From: Klebsiella oxytoca
GTDB taxonomy: Bacteria; Pseudomonadota; Gammaproteobacteria; Enterobacterales; Enterobacteriaceae
DNA length: 64,000 nt
Reading direction: 5' to 3'
Assembly (NCBI RefSeq): GCF_009707385.1
Contig: NZ_CP046115.1
Location: forward strand, 5,146,001 to 5,210,000
Position 1 is the first letter of the stretch. Each line of letters starts with the position of its first letter. The position numbers and the translations under genes are program-made. Positions 36,715-46,436 of this stretch are shown here, piece by piece. The notes under the pieces were generated by a model. It searched no databases and had not been told where the DNA came from. It saw only the letters and a program-made list of their open reading frames with translations.

Positions 36715-38403
36715 TTATCCCTTCTTCGCCGCAGCGTCAGGCACGTGACACCAGTTGTTATAATCGTTTATTCCGCCGTCCGGCGAGGTATAGCCAAGAC
36801 AGCCCATAATGGTGTCATACAGCTCTACATGACGACGCGGTACCTTCATCGCCGCCTGCTGCTTCAGGCGCGCAAATGAAGCTGCATGGTCAGGAGATTC
36901 CAGATACTTATCCGACATCCACACCATCATCGGTACCCGGAACTGTTCCGGCGGCGCCATCTTGCGCGGCGTGCCGTGCAGATGCTCGCGCTCATTAATA
37001 GACTCGCCGTGGTCGGCCGCATAGAAAACAATCGCTTTCTTATCCCGCAGCTGATCCAGCACGCTGACGATAAAGTGATCGACATAGGTCACGCTGTTAT
37101 CGTACGAGTTGATCAGCTCATCCTTCGAACATTTATTATCGACGCCCACGCACTCCGGCTGCCATTGCGCGAAGCTGCGAGGATATCTCTGGGTGTAGTT
37201 AAAATGCGAACCTTTGGTATGCAAAACGATCAGGTGCTTACCGCCAGGATTCTTCGCCAGACCGCGCTGCATTTCGTCCACCAGCAGCATATCGTCAACG
37301 CTCTTCCCACGGTTGCGCGGCTCGGCGCCAATCTGCTCGCGATAGGCGATATTGTTCGCCATCGTGTTGCTGTAGAACCACATCTCACTCTGCATAGCAT
37401 ACAGGTCGCCGGTAAAACCGAGCTGATGCAGGACGGCAAAGACATTCTGTTCTTTCAGCGTCCGCTGCGGATTATCATCCGCCCCGCCCTGACGTACAAA
37501 CATACAACGCAGCGATAGCTTAGTAGCGGTATCACAGGAGTATCCGCGGAAAGCGACCAGGTTTTTCTCCTGCGCCAGCTTAGGGGTGGTATTGCGGTTA
37601 TAGCCAAGGATACCCATATGATCCCAGCGGGTAGTTTCGCCGATGATAAACACTACGTAAGTATCATCCAGCCCTTCAGGAGCTACGTAGGTGAATTTTT
37701 TTGCCGGGTTAATCAGGGATTTAGTATCTGAAGACTCATCAACCTGCGCCCACGCGTACAGCCCCAGCGCCGAAAGCCAGTTAGACGGCAGGTAGGAGTT
37801 GGCCACCACGCCGCCATAGCTTGGCAGGTCGACCTCTGAGCTGCGCTCGAAGTTCTTCTGCCGGACCTCAAGAAGACGGATTGGTCCCCAGACCATCAGT
37901 CCAGCCAGCACCACGATAGTAATATTCTTCATACGCTGACCAGGCGTACGAATCTGGCGCAGCAGTGTAAAGCGACAGCGGTTGCTCCAGATAAGCAGTA
38001 GCGGCAGCGCGCTCATCAGTATCAGCCAGAGAATCAGATGTAAGCCGATGACCTCTCTGGACAAATCAATATCGGTGGTCATTACCGACGCAATAATGCC
38101 GTAGCCAATTACTACGTTCAGGAAGGTCATGTAATAGCTGGCGGCAGCGGAGAAGATAACGACGATGGTCGCGAGGACACGCCAGACCCTGCGCCCGAAA
38201 AGCGACAAAATACGCAATAGAAAGAAGGTGACCAGGAAAGCCCCGACCAGTTCTACTGCACCTGAGAGTCCTTTCCAGATGGTAAATTCCTGAGCGTACC
38301 CTTCGAAACGACGAAAGAATACGGCAGCGTTCATAAACCAGCCGATGTACAGCGCCAGCCAGATACTTAGCTTCAGCTGCGTCATCGTTTTAATGTATTT
38401 CAT
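36715..38403 (-). CDS. eptB: Kdo2-lipid A phosphoethanolamine transferase EptB
   Basis: This 562-residue inner-membrane transferase of the alkaline-phosphatase superfamily adds phosphoethanolamine to the outer Kdo of lipopolysaccharide. Five membrane helices (about 10-170) precede the periplasmic domain with FIIGETTRWDHMGI (nucleophile Thr), DTATKLSLRCMF and YAADHGES. The sequence follows E. coli EptB throughout, with the same start. It lies directly upstream of proK on the same strand; no partner gene is adjacent. Confidence 0.96.
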   Translation of the reverse strand: MKYIKTMTQLKLSIWLALYIGWFMNAAVFFRRFEGYAQEFTIWKGLSGAVELVGAFLVTFFLLRILSLFGRRVWRVLATIVVIFSAAASYYMTFLNVVIGYGIIASVMTTDIDLSREVIGLHLILWLILMSALPLLLIWSNRCRFTLLRQIRTPGQRMKNITIVVLAGLMVWGPIRLLEVRQKNFERSSEVDLPSYGGVVANSYLPSNWLSALGLYAWAQVDESSDTKSLINPAKKFTYVAPEGLDDTYVVFIIGETTRWDHMGILGYNRNTTPKLAQEKNLVAFRGYSCDTATKLSLRCMFVRQGGADDNPQRTLKEQNVFAVLHQLGFTGDLYAMQSEMWFYSNTMANNIAYREQIGAEPRNRGKSVDDMLLVDEMQRGLAKNPGGKHLIVLHTKGSHFNYTQRYPRSFAQWQPECVGVDNKCSKDELINSYDNSVTYVDHFIVSVLDQLRDKKAIVFYAADHGESINEREHLHGTPRKMAPPEQFRVPMMVWMSDKYLESPDHAASFARLKQQAAMKVPRRHVELYDTIMGCLGYTSPDGGINDYNNWCHVPDAAAKKG

Positions 38404-38644
38404 GCAAAAAACCTGGAAAACGAAAAGATAAAACCGCCCTACTTAAGCGATATAAGTAAGCAGGTTAATAAAGTGCGTTTAGCTTGGTTATAAGAAACCT
38501 CTACAAAGCGCGCTAAGTAGACCACAGCAAACGGGAAAAGTATCAGGAGGGAATGTGATCCAGCCAAACATTTACAAAATATTTGGCTGGATAGGCACTA
38601 TTAGCTTAATTCATTAAACATCAGGAGCACGACGCCCGCCTGTT

Positions 38645-39847
38645 TCAGGCATGGGCCTGATGGTAAATCTCACTTTTCGGCTGGCGGATGGTGGTCGACA
38701 GCGCCAGGGAAAGGATCAGCAGAGCGAAGATAACGCAGAAGGTCACGTAGAATCCGCCAAACAGGGAAGCAATCAGCGAACCGCAGATGCTGCCGATACC
38801 GAAACCGAGATAAATTACGCCGTAGTTTTTCGCCAGATTATTGAGTCCAAAGAACTCGCTGACCAGCGACGGGAAAACGGTAATAGTGCCGCCGAAGTTA
38901 AAGGCCACGCAGGCAATGGCGGCGAAGAAGGTGGTGGCGTTCAGCGGGGCGAACAGCAGCGCCGCCATACCGATAAGCGACACAACCTGGCCGATGGTAA
39001 TCACCCGGATACGGGACATTTTATCGGACAGAATCCCCAGCACCAGACGGCCGCTAAGGTTAGCGATGGAAATCACGGTTACCGCGTTGGCTGCGGTCGC
39101 CACATCGAGATGCACCATCCCCTGAGCAATATCTTTCGCCACGCCAATCACGTACAGACCGCTCATGCAGGCAGTCAGAAACATTACCGCCAGCATCCAG
39201 TACTGCGGCTTACGCATCGATTCGGCAAGGGTAAAGTCGTTCTCGACCACGCCATTATTCGCAACAGCGGTATGGTCCGGCGCATCGGTCATCAGCGTCG
39301 CGCCGAAAACGATCATCACCAGCACAATAGCGCCCCAGATAATAAAGGTTTTCTCGAGGCCGACCGTCGCCAGCAGATGGGAATCTATAAATTTAAAACC
39401 CAGGCTGCCAAGCCCGTAGGAACCTATAGAAAAGGCGGAGATCAGCCCCTTACGTTCCGGGAACCATTTGACGCAGTTCGACAACGTCAACAGATAGCCG
39501 GCACCGTCCGCTAGCCCCACAAGCAGACCCGCGCTAAGCCACAGCATCATCAAACTGTTTGAATGTGCGGTAAGAAAGAACCCGAGGCCGAGCAAAACGC
39601 CGGACGCCATGGTGACGCGTTTGACGCCAAAACGCTCCTGTAATTTACCCGCTACGGATGAGGAGAGCGCCAGACCGAGGCTTAACAGGCCAAATGAGAA
39701 CGCCACCTGACTTACCGGCTCATCCAGCTTGGTGGAAAGAGAGCTATTGAACAAACTCCATGTATAAACCGAGCCCAGCGCAAATTGCGTAATAATGGTG
39801 CCGAGCAGGGTAAGCCAGCGGGTGTATTGACGGTTCTCAGCGTTCAT
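38645..39847 (-). CDS. yhjX: MFS transporter YhjX (pyruvate-induced, OFA family)
   Basis: This 400-residue, 12-helix transporter of the oxalate:formate antiporter family starts MNAENRQYTRWLTLLGTIITQ. In E. coli, yhjX is the main target of the YpdAB (PyrSR) two-component system and is induced by extracellular pyruvate; the transported substrate is not firmly known. A likely PyrR site is visible upstream, so the regulation appears conserved. The gene is monocistronic, followed by about 240 bp before eptB. Confidence 0.93.
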   Translation of the reverse strand: MNAENRQYTRWLTLLGTIITQFALGSVYTWSLFNSSLSTKLDEPVSQVAFSFGLLSLGLALSSSVAGKLQERFGVKRVTMASGVLLGLGFFLTAHSNSLMMLWLSAGLLVGLADGAGYLLTLSNCVKWFPERKGLISAFSIGSYGLGSLGFKFIDSHLLATVGLEKTFIIWGAIVLVMIVFGATLMTDAPDHTAVANNGVVENDFTLAESMRKPQYWMLAVMFLTACMSGLYVIGVAKDIAQGMVHLDVATAANAVTVISIANLSGRLVLGILSDKMSRIRVITIGQVVSLIGMAALLFAPLNATTFFAAIACVAFNFGGTITVFPSLVSEFFGLNNLAKNYGVIYLGFGIGSICGSLIASLFGGFYVTFCVIFALLILSLALSTTIRQPKSEIYHQAHA

Positions 39848-39937
39848 AGCAGTTGTCCTGAATAATTAACTGCCGCCACAATAGCGAAGTCCCCTCCGGG
39901 TCTGGGGAAAAAAGGCATGAGCTGCCGTCAGCGCGGA

Positions 39938-39968
39938 ATGAAATGCATTAAAGGCGGAATGAATGACA
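39938..39968 (-). promoter_or_regulatory. Putative PyrR (YpdB) binding site upstream of yhjX
   Basis: On the minus strand two direct repeats, TGTCATTCAT and TGCATTTCAT, are separated by exactly 11 bp. That matches the known YpdB motif GGCATTTCAT-N11-GGCATTTCAT in spacing and mostly in sequence. It lies about 90-120 bp before the yhjX start. Confidence 0.65.
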
Positions 39969-40086
39969 TTGCAAAACATTCACACCTTAAATATTTACCG
40001 GAAAGTTAGTGCCCACTATCGCTGTAATATGCGTCATTACTGTAAATAATACGTTAACAAATTAAATCAAACATGATGCGAATAAA

Positions 40087-40728
40087 TTAAAAATTGGCGC
40101 TTACGCCCATCAAATAGAGATAATTTTCCCCGGAGGGCAAATTATCCGCCTGCGATAGCGCCGCCCAGGCGGCAAGATGGGAGTTGAGCGACATATCCGC
40201 GCCCAACGTCACGTCACGCCATGCCCCGTCCTGACGATTCGGTCCACCAGCATCCGCCGTCAATCCCTGGTTATAGCTCACCTGCGCCCAGGGATGTACG
40301 CCCCACAATTTCTGATAATCAACCCGCCATCCCAGCGTATTGACGTAACCCGCTGCGGACGGATTATGGCTAAGAGGGGGCGACGTCAGGTCTGAATGTA
40401 AACTGGCTACCGGGCCGGAGGTTATGCCGTCGACCAGAGAGAAATTCCAGCCGACGCTCATGCCGCGCGCGCTATCCGCAGGCGGTATTGCCTGATTAAA
40501 CGCCAGCCCGGGAGCCTCATCGGACGCATTTATTCGTTCCGCGAGAATATCTTCATAGCGCGGTTGGTGATCGCTGTCCCATGTATAGCGTTCTGCTGTA
40601 TTACTTTTTGTATCGATAGCGATATATTCCTGTTGCCAGGCGTTCGCACCGACAACACACGACGCCCAGACTGATACGCAAGCCGGGACCAGGAGTCCCC
40701 GGAGGCCATTGCATTTCTTTATTATCAT
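40087..40728 (-). CDS. yhjY: YhjY, outer-membrane-autotransporter-barrel-like protein
   Basis: This 213-residue exported protein has a signal peptide (about residues 1-30) and a C-terminal end (ENYLYLMGVSANF) typical of a beta-barrel terminal strand. In E. coli, yhjY lies at the same place between yhjX and tag and is annotated as a lipase-like/autotransporter-barrel protein of unknown role. The call rests mainly on synteny and the barrel-like C-terminus. It is slightly shorter than the E. coli protein as I recall it. Confidence 0.75.
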   Translation of the reverse strand: MIIKKCNGLRGLLVPACVSVWASCVVGANAWQQEYIAIDTKSNTAERYTWDSDHQPRYEDILAERINASDEAPGLAFNQAIPPADSARGMSVGWNFSLVDGITSGPVASLHSDLTSPPLSHNPSAAGYVNTLGWRVDYQKLWGVHPWAQVSYNQGLTADAGGPNRQDGAWRDVTLGADMSLNSHLAAWAALSQADNLPSGENYLYLMGVSANF

Positions 40729-40787
40729 TAATGCGACTCCAAAAAGAGCCGAAACGGCAAGGTTGCTGTGTTTTTTATGGGGTGTCC

Positions 40788-40990
40788 TATACCCTAAATA
40801 ATTCGAGTTGCTTTAAGGCGGCAAGGGAGTGAACCCCCAGGAGCATAGATAACTATGTGACTGGGGTGAGTGACAAATCTGCCGGGAGCAGATTTGAACG
40901 TCTCTTGCGACGGCCCGTGAGGGCGAGGCCCATGGATGGGCCGAGTAATCCGTAGCCAACACATAAGCAACTTGAAGTATGACGGATATA
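40788..40990. repeat. ERIC element, long form
   Basis: A full ERIC palindromic element begins TATACCCTAAATAATTCGAG and ends CTTGAAGTATGACGGATATA. It includes the ERIC core GTGACTGGGGTGAGTG. At about 203 bp it exceeds the usual 127 bp, because an extra stretch of about 75 bp (40872-40946) is inserted after the core; such longer ERICs are known. It lies between yhjY and tag, upstream of both. Confidence 0.85.
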
Positions 40991-41087
40991 TCCCTGTATT
41001 AGGGATAATAACCCTGTATTAACTATTATCTTTATCTTTCAGCCGTCAAGTTGAACGGCTGAGTTTTATGACAAAAGGGAGAGACAG

Positions 41088-41669
41088 ATGCAACGTTGCG
41101 GATGGGTCAGTCAGGATCCTTTATATATTGAGTATCACGATAGCGAATGGGGCGTAGCTGAAAAGAATCCCCGGAAGCTGTTTGAGATGATTTGTCTTGA
41201 GGGCCAGCAGGCCGGACTATCGTGGATCACTGTGCTGAAAAAGCGTGAAAACTACCGCAACGCCTTTCACCAGTTTGACCCGGTTCGCGTGGCGGCTATG
41301 GGCGAAGAAGACGTTGAACGCCTGGTTCTGGATGCCGGCATTATTCGCCATCGCGGTAAAATTCAGGCCATCATCGGTAACGCCCGTGCCTTCCTGGCAA
41401 TGGAAGAAAATGGCGAACCTTTCGCAGATTTCGTCTGGTCATTCGTCGACAATCAACCGCAGGTGACTCACGCCGCCACCCTGGCGGAGATTCCGACGAC
41501 TACCCCGGCTTCGGACGCGCTGTCAAAAGCGCTAAAAAAACGCGGCTTTAAGTTTGTCGGCTCAACCATCTGCTACTCCTTTATGCAGGCCTGCGGTCTG
41601 GTCAATGACCACGTCACCGACTGCTTCTGTCACCCGGGAGGCCAGAATGATTCGCAACTGGGACGCTAA
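41088..41669 (+). CDS. tag: 3-methyladenine DNA glycosylase I, Tag
   Basis: This 193-residue constitutive base-excision repair enzyme removes 3-methyladenine from DNA. The zinc-snap residues are visible: N-terminal Cys4 and the His in IEYHDSEWGV, and C-terminal CFCHPGG. AGLSWITVLKKRENYR is the family block. GGGAGAGACAG precedes the start. It overlaps yiaC by 23 bp, so the two are probably co-translated. Confidence 0.96.
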   Translation: MQRCGWVSQDPLYIEYHDSEWGVAEKNPRKLFEMICLEGQQAGLSWITVLKKRENYRNAFHQFDPVRVAAMGEEDVERLVLDAGIIRHRGKIQAIIGNARAFLAMEENGEPFADFVWSFVDNQPQVTHAATLAEIPTTTPASDALSKALKKRGFKFVGSTICYSFMQACGLVNDHVTDCFCHPGGQNDSQLGR

Positions 41670-42093
41670 CGAAACCGGCCCGCTGCTTGAACTATGGCTG
41701 GAAAGTACGATCCACGCGCACCCGTTTATCGCTGAAAGCTACTGGCATGACAGTCTGGCGATAGTACGCGACGTTTATCTGCCCGCCGCCCGAACCTGGG
41801 TTTGGGAGCAGGGCGACGCGTTGAAGGGCTTTATCAGCGTGATGGAATCCCGCTTCATCGGCGCGCTGTTCGTCGCGCCGGATGCCGCCAGGCAGGGTAT
41901 CGGCAGCGCCCTGATCGGTGAAGTCAAAAAACACTACGGCTGGCTAAGCCTTGAGGTGTATCAGAAAAACGTGCAGGCGGTGAATTTCTACCATGCGCAA
42001 GGCTTCCGCATTGAAGACTGCGCATGGCAGGATGAAACCCAGCATCCGACATGGATTATGCATTGGTCGGCGGATCAAATGCCGTTAGCGTAA
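41647..42093 (+). CDS. yiaC: GNAT-family N-acetyltransferase YiaC
   Basis: This 148-residue GCN5-related acetyltransferase (E. coli YiaC is a protein lysine acetyltransferase) has the acetyl-CoA-binding motif RQGIGSALI and the C-terminal [19 protein letters not shown]. The start inside tag has AGGCCAG upstream; longer in-frame readings to 41554 lie wholly within tag. Its 3' end overlaps bisC on the other strand by 38 bp. Confidence 0.93.
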   Translation: MIRNWDANETGPLLELWLESTIHAHPFIAESYWHDSLAIVRDVYLPAARTWVWEQGDALKGFISVMESRFIGALFVAPDAARQGIGSALIGEVKKHYGWLSLEVYQKNVQAVNFYHAQGFRIEDCAWQDETQHPTWIMHWSADQMPLA

Positions 42094-44386
42094 GCTCGGG
42101 TCCGGTATATTTTTCCAGCCAGGCCAGCGCCGTATTTCCGGCGCAGCCGTTGCCTAACCGCGATGTCGGAATATCTTTGGTCAGCACGTTCACGGCGCCG
42201 TTTTTGCAAATGCCCGCCTGAGGGTCAAGATCGGGCCAGGCTCCTTCATGCAAGCAGATAACCCCCGGACGAATGCCGTCGGTGACCACCGCGCCGGCCA
42301 GCACCTGGCCGCGTGAATTCCATACCCGCACCAGATCGCCATCGGCAATATTACGCGCCTGCGCATCCTGCGGGTGAATGGTTAACGGTTCGCGCCCCGC
42401 CACCGCATACTGCTCGCGCAGCGACGTATGATTGAGCTGGCTGTGAAGACGATGCGCCGGATGCGCGGAAAGCACCTGCAGCTGGCCTGCCTGAGCATTG
42501 CCATGCCACTCGTCCGGCGCCAGCCACATCGGGTGCGGAGGACAATCAGGATAAGCAAACCCGGCGATGGTTGGCGAGTGTATTTCAATTTTACCGCTGG
42601 CGGTTTTCAGCGGGTTTGCCAGCGGATCGGCCCTGAAGGCGGCAAAGCGGACAAAACGCGCGTTTTGAGGATTTTCCGGCATTTCAATCAGCTGATTCGC
42701 CTGCCAGAACTGGGCGAACGGCGGCAGCGTTACCTGCTGCTGCGCCCCGCGCTGGGCGGCAATCTGATAAAACGTCTCCAGCCACTGCAGATCGTTTTTA
42801 CCTTCGGTAAAGCGCTCCCGCCCGCCCTTTTCCCAGCGTTCGCTAAGGTCGGCAAAAACATCGAAGTCATCGCGCGCCTCATCGCGCGGCGCAACCACCC
42901 GCTTCATCGGCACCAGATGCTGGTTGCTGTAATCTCCGGTCATGGTCATATCGTTACGTTCAAAAGAAGTGGTCGCGGGCAGCACGATATCGGCATGGCG
43001 CGCCGCCGCGGTCCAGAAGCATTCGGAAATAACGATAAGCTCCGGCTTTTGCCAGGCGCGGATCAGGCGATTGGTATCCTGATGATGAGTAAAGTTGGCG
43101 CCGCCCGCCCACCAGATAAAACGAATATCCGGGAAGCGGCGTTCCATACCATTATGCTGATAGACCGCGCCGGGGTTCTCCAGCGCTTCAACGATACGAG
43201 CGACCGGAATTTTTTCTACCGCGTCGGTACCACCCGCCACGCTACCCGGCATCGAGGCCAGCACCGCTGCGCGGCGCGTTGGATTACCGCCGTTGGCAAA
43301 GTGATAGGAGAGGCCAAAGCCTCCGCCCTCGGTGCCAATCTGGCCGAGCATGGCGGCAAGCGTCACCAGCATCCAGTGCTTTTGTTCACCAAACTGCTGG
43401 CGCTGCATTCCCCAGCCGGACATCAACATCGTGGTATTTTCGTGGAATAATTTTGCCAGTTGGCGAATTTTATCTGCATTAACGCCACATATCTCGGCAG
43501 CCCACTCTGCCGTTTTAGGCGTTCCGTCGCTTTCCCCGGTCAGATAGCGGGCAAAAACGTCGTAGCCGCTGGTGTAGCGGGCCAAAAATGCATCATCCTG
43601 CCAGCCGTTTACCACCAGCGTGTGGGCGATGCCGAGCATCAGCGCCACGTCAGTGCCCATATGCGGCGCGATCCACTCCGCCGTATCGCCAAAGAACTCC
43701 GCCGTTTCCGATCGCATTGGATCGATGCAGATCACCCGCTTCCCGCTCTGGCGCAAGCGGTCAAACCACGGGATCCCCTGTTCGTCAGAAGCATTCCAGG
43801 CAATTTTTAGCGTATTTAATGGGTTAGCGCTCCACAGCACTACCACCTCGCTATGTTCCAGCACCATCGGCCAGCTGGTCTGCTGCTGATAAACCTCATT
43901 ACCGCCTACCACGTACGGCATAATTGCCTGCGCCGCGCCGGTGGAATAATCCCCCAGATGCCCGGTATAGCCGCCCGCCAGGCTCATATAGCGCTGGAGC
44001 AGCGTCGCCGCTTTGTGCAGCACGCCGTTAGAACGCCAGCCGTAGGAGCCCGCGAAGATGGCGCTCGGGCCATAACTGTCGCGAATGCGTTGATGCTGAG
44101 CGTGAATCAGATCCAGCGCCTGTTCCCAGCTCACCCGCACAAACTCATCCTTGCCGCGCACGCCTTGTGGACTTTCAGGAGACGCAAGAAATCCCTTACG
44201 CACCATCGGATAACGCACCCGAGTCTTGCTATGTACCTGATCGCGCACGGCCGTTTGCAGGGAGTTGGCAAAAGGCGTATCAAGCGCCCCGCGCGACGAG
44301 ATGACGTTTTCTCCGTCGGTTTCGACCAGCATGGGTCCCCAGTGGGCTGCGGTCAGGATAGTTTTAGTGGTAGATGAGGTTGGCAA
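42056..44386 (-). CDS. bisC: Biotin sulfoxide reductase BisC
   Basis: This 776-residue molybdopterin guanine dinucleotide enzyme of the DMSO reductase family reduces biotin and methionine sulfoxides in the cytoplasm. It starts with a short non-export N-terminus followed by [14 protein letters not shown], and carries [19 protein letters not shown] (molybdenum-ligand serine region) and GDYSTGAAQ, as in E. coli BisC. No Tat signal is present. It is convergent with yiaC, with a small 3' overlap. Confidence 0.95.
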   Translation of the reverse strand: MPTSSTTKTILTAAHWGPMLVETDGENVISSRGALDTPFANSLQTAVRDQVHSKTRVRYPMVRKGFLASPESPQGVRGKDEFVRVSWEQALDLIHAQHQRIRDSYGPSAIFAGSYGWRSNGVLHKAATLLQRYMSLAGGYTGHLGDYSTGAAQAIMPYVVGGNEVYQQQTSWPMVLEHSEVVVLWSANPLNTLKIAWNASDEQGIPWFDRLRQSGKRVICIDPMRSETAEFFGDTAEWIAPHMGTDVALMLGIAHTLVVNGWQDDAFLARYTSGYDVFARYLTGESDGTPKTAEWAAEICGVNADKIRQLAKLFHENTTMLMSGWGMQRQQFGEQKHWMLVTLAAMLGQIGTEGGGFGLSYHFANGGNPTRRAAVLASMPGSVAGGTDAVEKIPVARIVEALENPGAVYQHNGMERRFPDIRFIWWAGGANFTHHQDTNRLIRAWQKPELIVISECFWTAAARHADIVLPATTSFERNDMTMTGDYSNQHLVPMKRVVAPRDEARDDFDVFADLSERWEKGGRERFTEGKNDLQWLETFYQIAAQRGAQQQVTLPPFAQFWQANQLIEMPENPQNARFVRFAAFRADPLANPLKTASGKIEIHSPTIAGFAYPDCPPHPMWLAPDEWHGNAQAGQLQVLSAHPAHRLHSQLNHTSLREQYAVAGREPLTIHPQDAQARNIADGDLVRVWNSRGQVLAGAVVTDGIRPGVICLHEGAWPDLDPQAGICKNGAVNVLTKDIPTSRLGNGCAGNTALAWLEKYTGPELTLTAFDPPTNA

Positions 44387-44553
44387 AGCAGGCTCCTGGT
44401 CAGCGATAGCAGGTATGGTGACGATAAGTTATTCAGTTGTTCAATGTTATTTACAAATTGAGATGCGCTCTGCGGAATTTTCTCCGGCTTCGGGCGTCAT
44501 AATCAACCGTCACGGTCGCTGTGGCAAAGAATAAAAAGGATTAAGGAAATAAG

Positions 44554-45216
44554 ATGAAAAAACGCGTACTCATGATTGCGGCTATCGTTAGCGGCGCACT
44601 GGTCATTTCTGGCTGTACCACCAACCCGTATACCGGCGAACGTGAAGCGGGTAAATCCGGTATCGGCGCGGGTATTGGTTCGTTAGTCGGCGCTGGCGTC
44701 GGGGCGCTCTCGTCATCCAAACATGACCGCGGCAAAGGCGCGCTCATTGGCGCTGCGGCCGGCGCGGCGCTGGGCGGCGGCATCGGTTACTATATGGACG
44801 TTCAGGAAGCGAAGCTGCGCGAGAAAATGCAGGGAACCGGCGTCAGCGTGACGCGCAACGGCAACAACATCGTGCTGAATATGCCCAACAACGTGACCTT
44901 CGACAGCAGCAGCGCCAACCTCAAACCAGCGGGCGCCAATACCCTGACCGGCGTGGCGATGGTGCTGAAAGAGTATGAAAAAACCGCGGTTAACGTGGTT
45001 GGCTACACCGACAGCACCGGCAGCTAGGAGCTGAATATGCGCCTGTCACAACAGCGTGCAGAGAGCGTCGCCAGCTCGCTTATCACCCAGGGCGTAGCGG
45101 CTAATCGTATTCGTACTACCGGTATGGGCCCGGCAAACCCTATCGCCAGCAATAGCACCGCAGAAGGTAAAGCGCAGAACCGCCGCGTTGAGATTACCCT
45201 CAGCCCGCTGCAGTAA
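44554..45216 (+). pseudogene. yiaD: Outer-membrane lipoprotein YiaD interrupted by an in-frame TAG
   Basis: The reading frame encodes a lipoprotein signal (lipobox VISGC), glycine-zipper segments (GIGAGIGSLVGAGVGAL) and an OmpA-like domain. It then meets a TAG codon at 45025-45027, right after VVGYTDSTGS. The frame continues with no frameshift for 63 more codons (ELNMRLSQQRAES through AEGKAQNRRVEITLSPLQ) to TAA at 45216, restoring the full family length of about 220 residues. The simplest explanation is a CAG to TAG change. The 157-residue product lacks most peptidoglycan-binding residues of the OmpA C-terminal domain. Read-through or a sequencing error are alternatives. Confidence 0.85.
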
Positions 45217-45311
45217 CCTCCCTCCTCTGCCCGGCGAATTGCCGGGCAAAATGCTTGATATAGCGAATTTTCGCGCTAAGGTGTGTGCAGATTTCAGCAA
45301 AGGAAGCCACC

Positions 45312-46328
45312 ATGGCGAAAGCGGCGCGAGCAACCATCAGCGATGTGGCGAAAGCCGCAAAGACCGGCAAAACCAGCATTTCACGTTATCTGAACGGCGA
45401 GAAGCATCTGCTTTCCGACGATTTACTGAGGCGTATTGAAAAAGCGATTGCCGAGCTCGATTATCGTCCCAGCCTGATGGCCCGCGGCCTGAAGCATGGC
45501 CGCACCCGGCTAATTGGCCTGATCATCGCCGATATAACCAACCCCTACTCCGTCAATGTGCTCAGCGGCATCGAAGCCGCCTGTCGCGAAAAAGGCTTCA
45601 CCCTGCTGGTGTGTAATACCAATAACGAGCTGGATCAGGAACTGCACTATCTCGACCTGCTGCGCAGTTATCAGGTTGAAGGGATCGTGGTCAACGCCGT
45701 CGGGATGCGTGAGGATGGCCTCAACCGCCTGCAGCAGTCGGCGCTGCCAATGGTGCTTATCGATCGCAAAATCCCGGAATTCGCCTGCGATGTCGTCGGA
45801 CTTGATAATGCCCAGGCCGCCACCACCGCCACGGAACATCTGGTGGAAAAAGGCTTCGAAGCCTTACTGTTCCTCAGCGAACCTATAGGCTCGGTCAACA
45901 CCCGCCGCGAACGTCTGAGCGCCTTTCGTAGCACTCTCCAGCGCCATACCGGCATCGTTGCGGAAAACGCCGAAGTACCGCTTAACGATAGCGCGATGCT
46001 CGATAACGTCCTGCGTCATTTTCACTCCCACCATCGTGGAATGCGTAAAGCGGTGATTTCCGCCAACGGTGCGCTGACTCTACAAGTTGCGCGCTCCCTG
46101 AAACGCGTTGGCCTGATTTGGGGTAGCGATATCGGCCTGCTGGGCTTCGACGAGCTGGAGTGGGCCGAGCTGGCAGGCGTGGGGATAACGACCCTCAAGC
46201 AGCCAACCTGGCAGATTGGCTTTGCCGCCGTTGAGCAGGTGGTCCGCCGGATTGAAGGCAGCACCGATCCGGTTTGTGAGCGCGTGTTTTCCGGAGAACT
46301 GATCGTCAGGGGCTCCACCTCCCGCTAA
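45312..46328 (+). CDS. ptxS: LacI-family regulator, PtxS-like, of the 2-ketogluconate cluster
   Basis: This 338-residue LacI/GalR repressor has an N-terminal HTH (ATISDVAKAAKTGKTSISRY), a hinge helix region (RPSLMARGLKHGRTRLIG) and a periplasmic-binding-like effector domain. The start after AAGGAAGCCACC was chosen over an ATG 27 bp earlier. It heads a cluster with kguE, kguK, kguT and ghrB. In Pseudomonas, PtxS represses kguEKTD and responds to 2-ketogluconate; that role is inferred here from context. Confidence 0.8.
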   Translation: MAKAARATISDVAKAAKTGKTSISRYLNGEKHLLSDDLLRRIEKAIAELDYRPSLMARGLKHGRTRLIGLIIADITNPYSVNVLSGIEAACREKGFTLLVCNTNNELDQELHYLDLLRSYQVEGIVVNAVGMREDGLNRLQQSALPMVLIDRKIPEFACDVVGLDNAQAATTATEHLVEKGFEALLFLSEPIGSVNTRRERLSAFRSTLQRHTGIVAENAEVPLNDSAMLDNVLRHFHSHHRGMRKAVISANGALTLQVARSLKRVGLIWGSDIGLLGFDELEWAELAGVGITTLKQPTWQIGFAAVEQVVRRIEGSTDPVCERVFSGELIVRGSTSR

Positions 46329-46376
46329 CGATCCTTCGTGATGACGATCATAAATTAGACATCCTGGCCTTTGTTT

Positions 46377-46390
46377 TGGAACCGATACCA
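46377..46390. promoter_or_regulatory. Candidate LacI-type operator before kguE
   Basis: TGGAACCGATACCA is an imperfect palindrome with a central CG (10 of 14 positions symmetric), the typical form of LacI-family operators. It lies 46 bp upstream of kguE and directly follows the PtxS-like regulator gene. Confidence 0.45.
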
Positions 46391-46436
46391 TCTAGCGTAA
46401 TAAACAACGCATCAGATAATCGCCGGAGTTTACAGG

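Noticed and set aside
42428..43450. A 340-codon open frame on the plus strand
   Set aside because: It is antisense to bisC, with no family resemblance and Arg/His-rich shadow composition.
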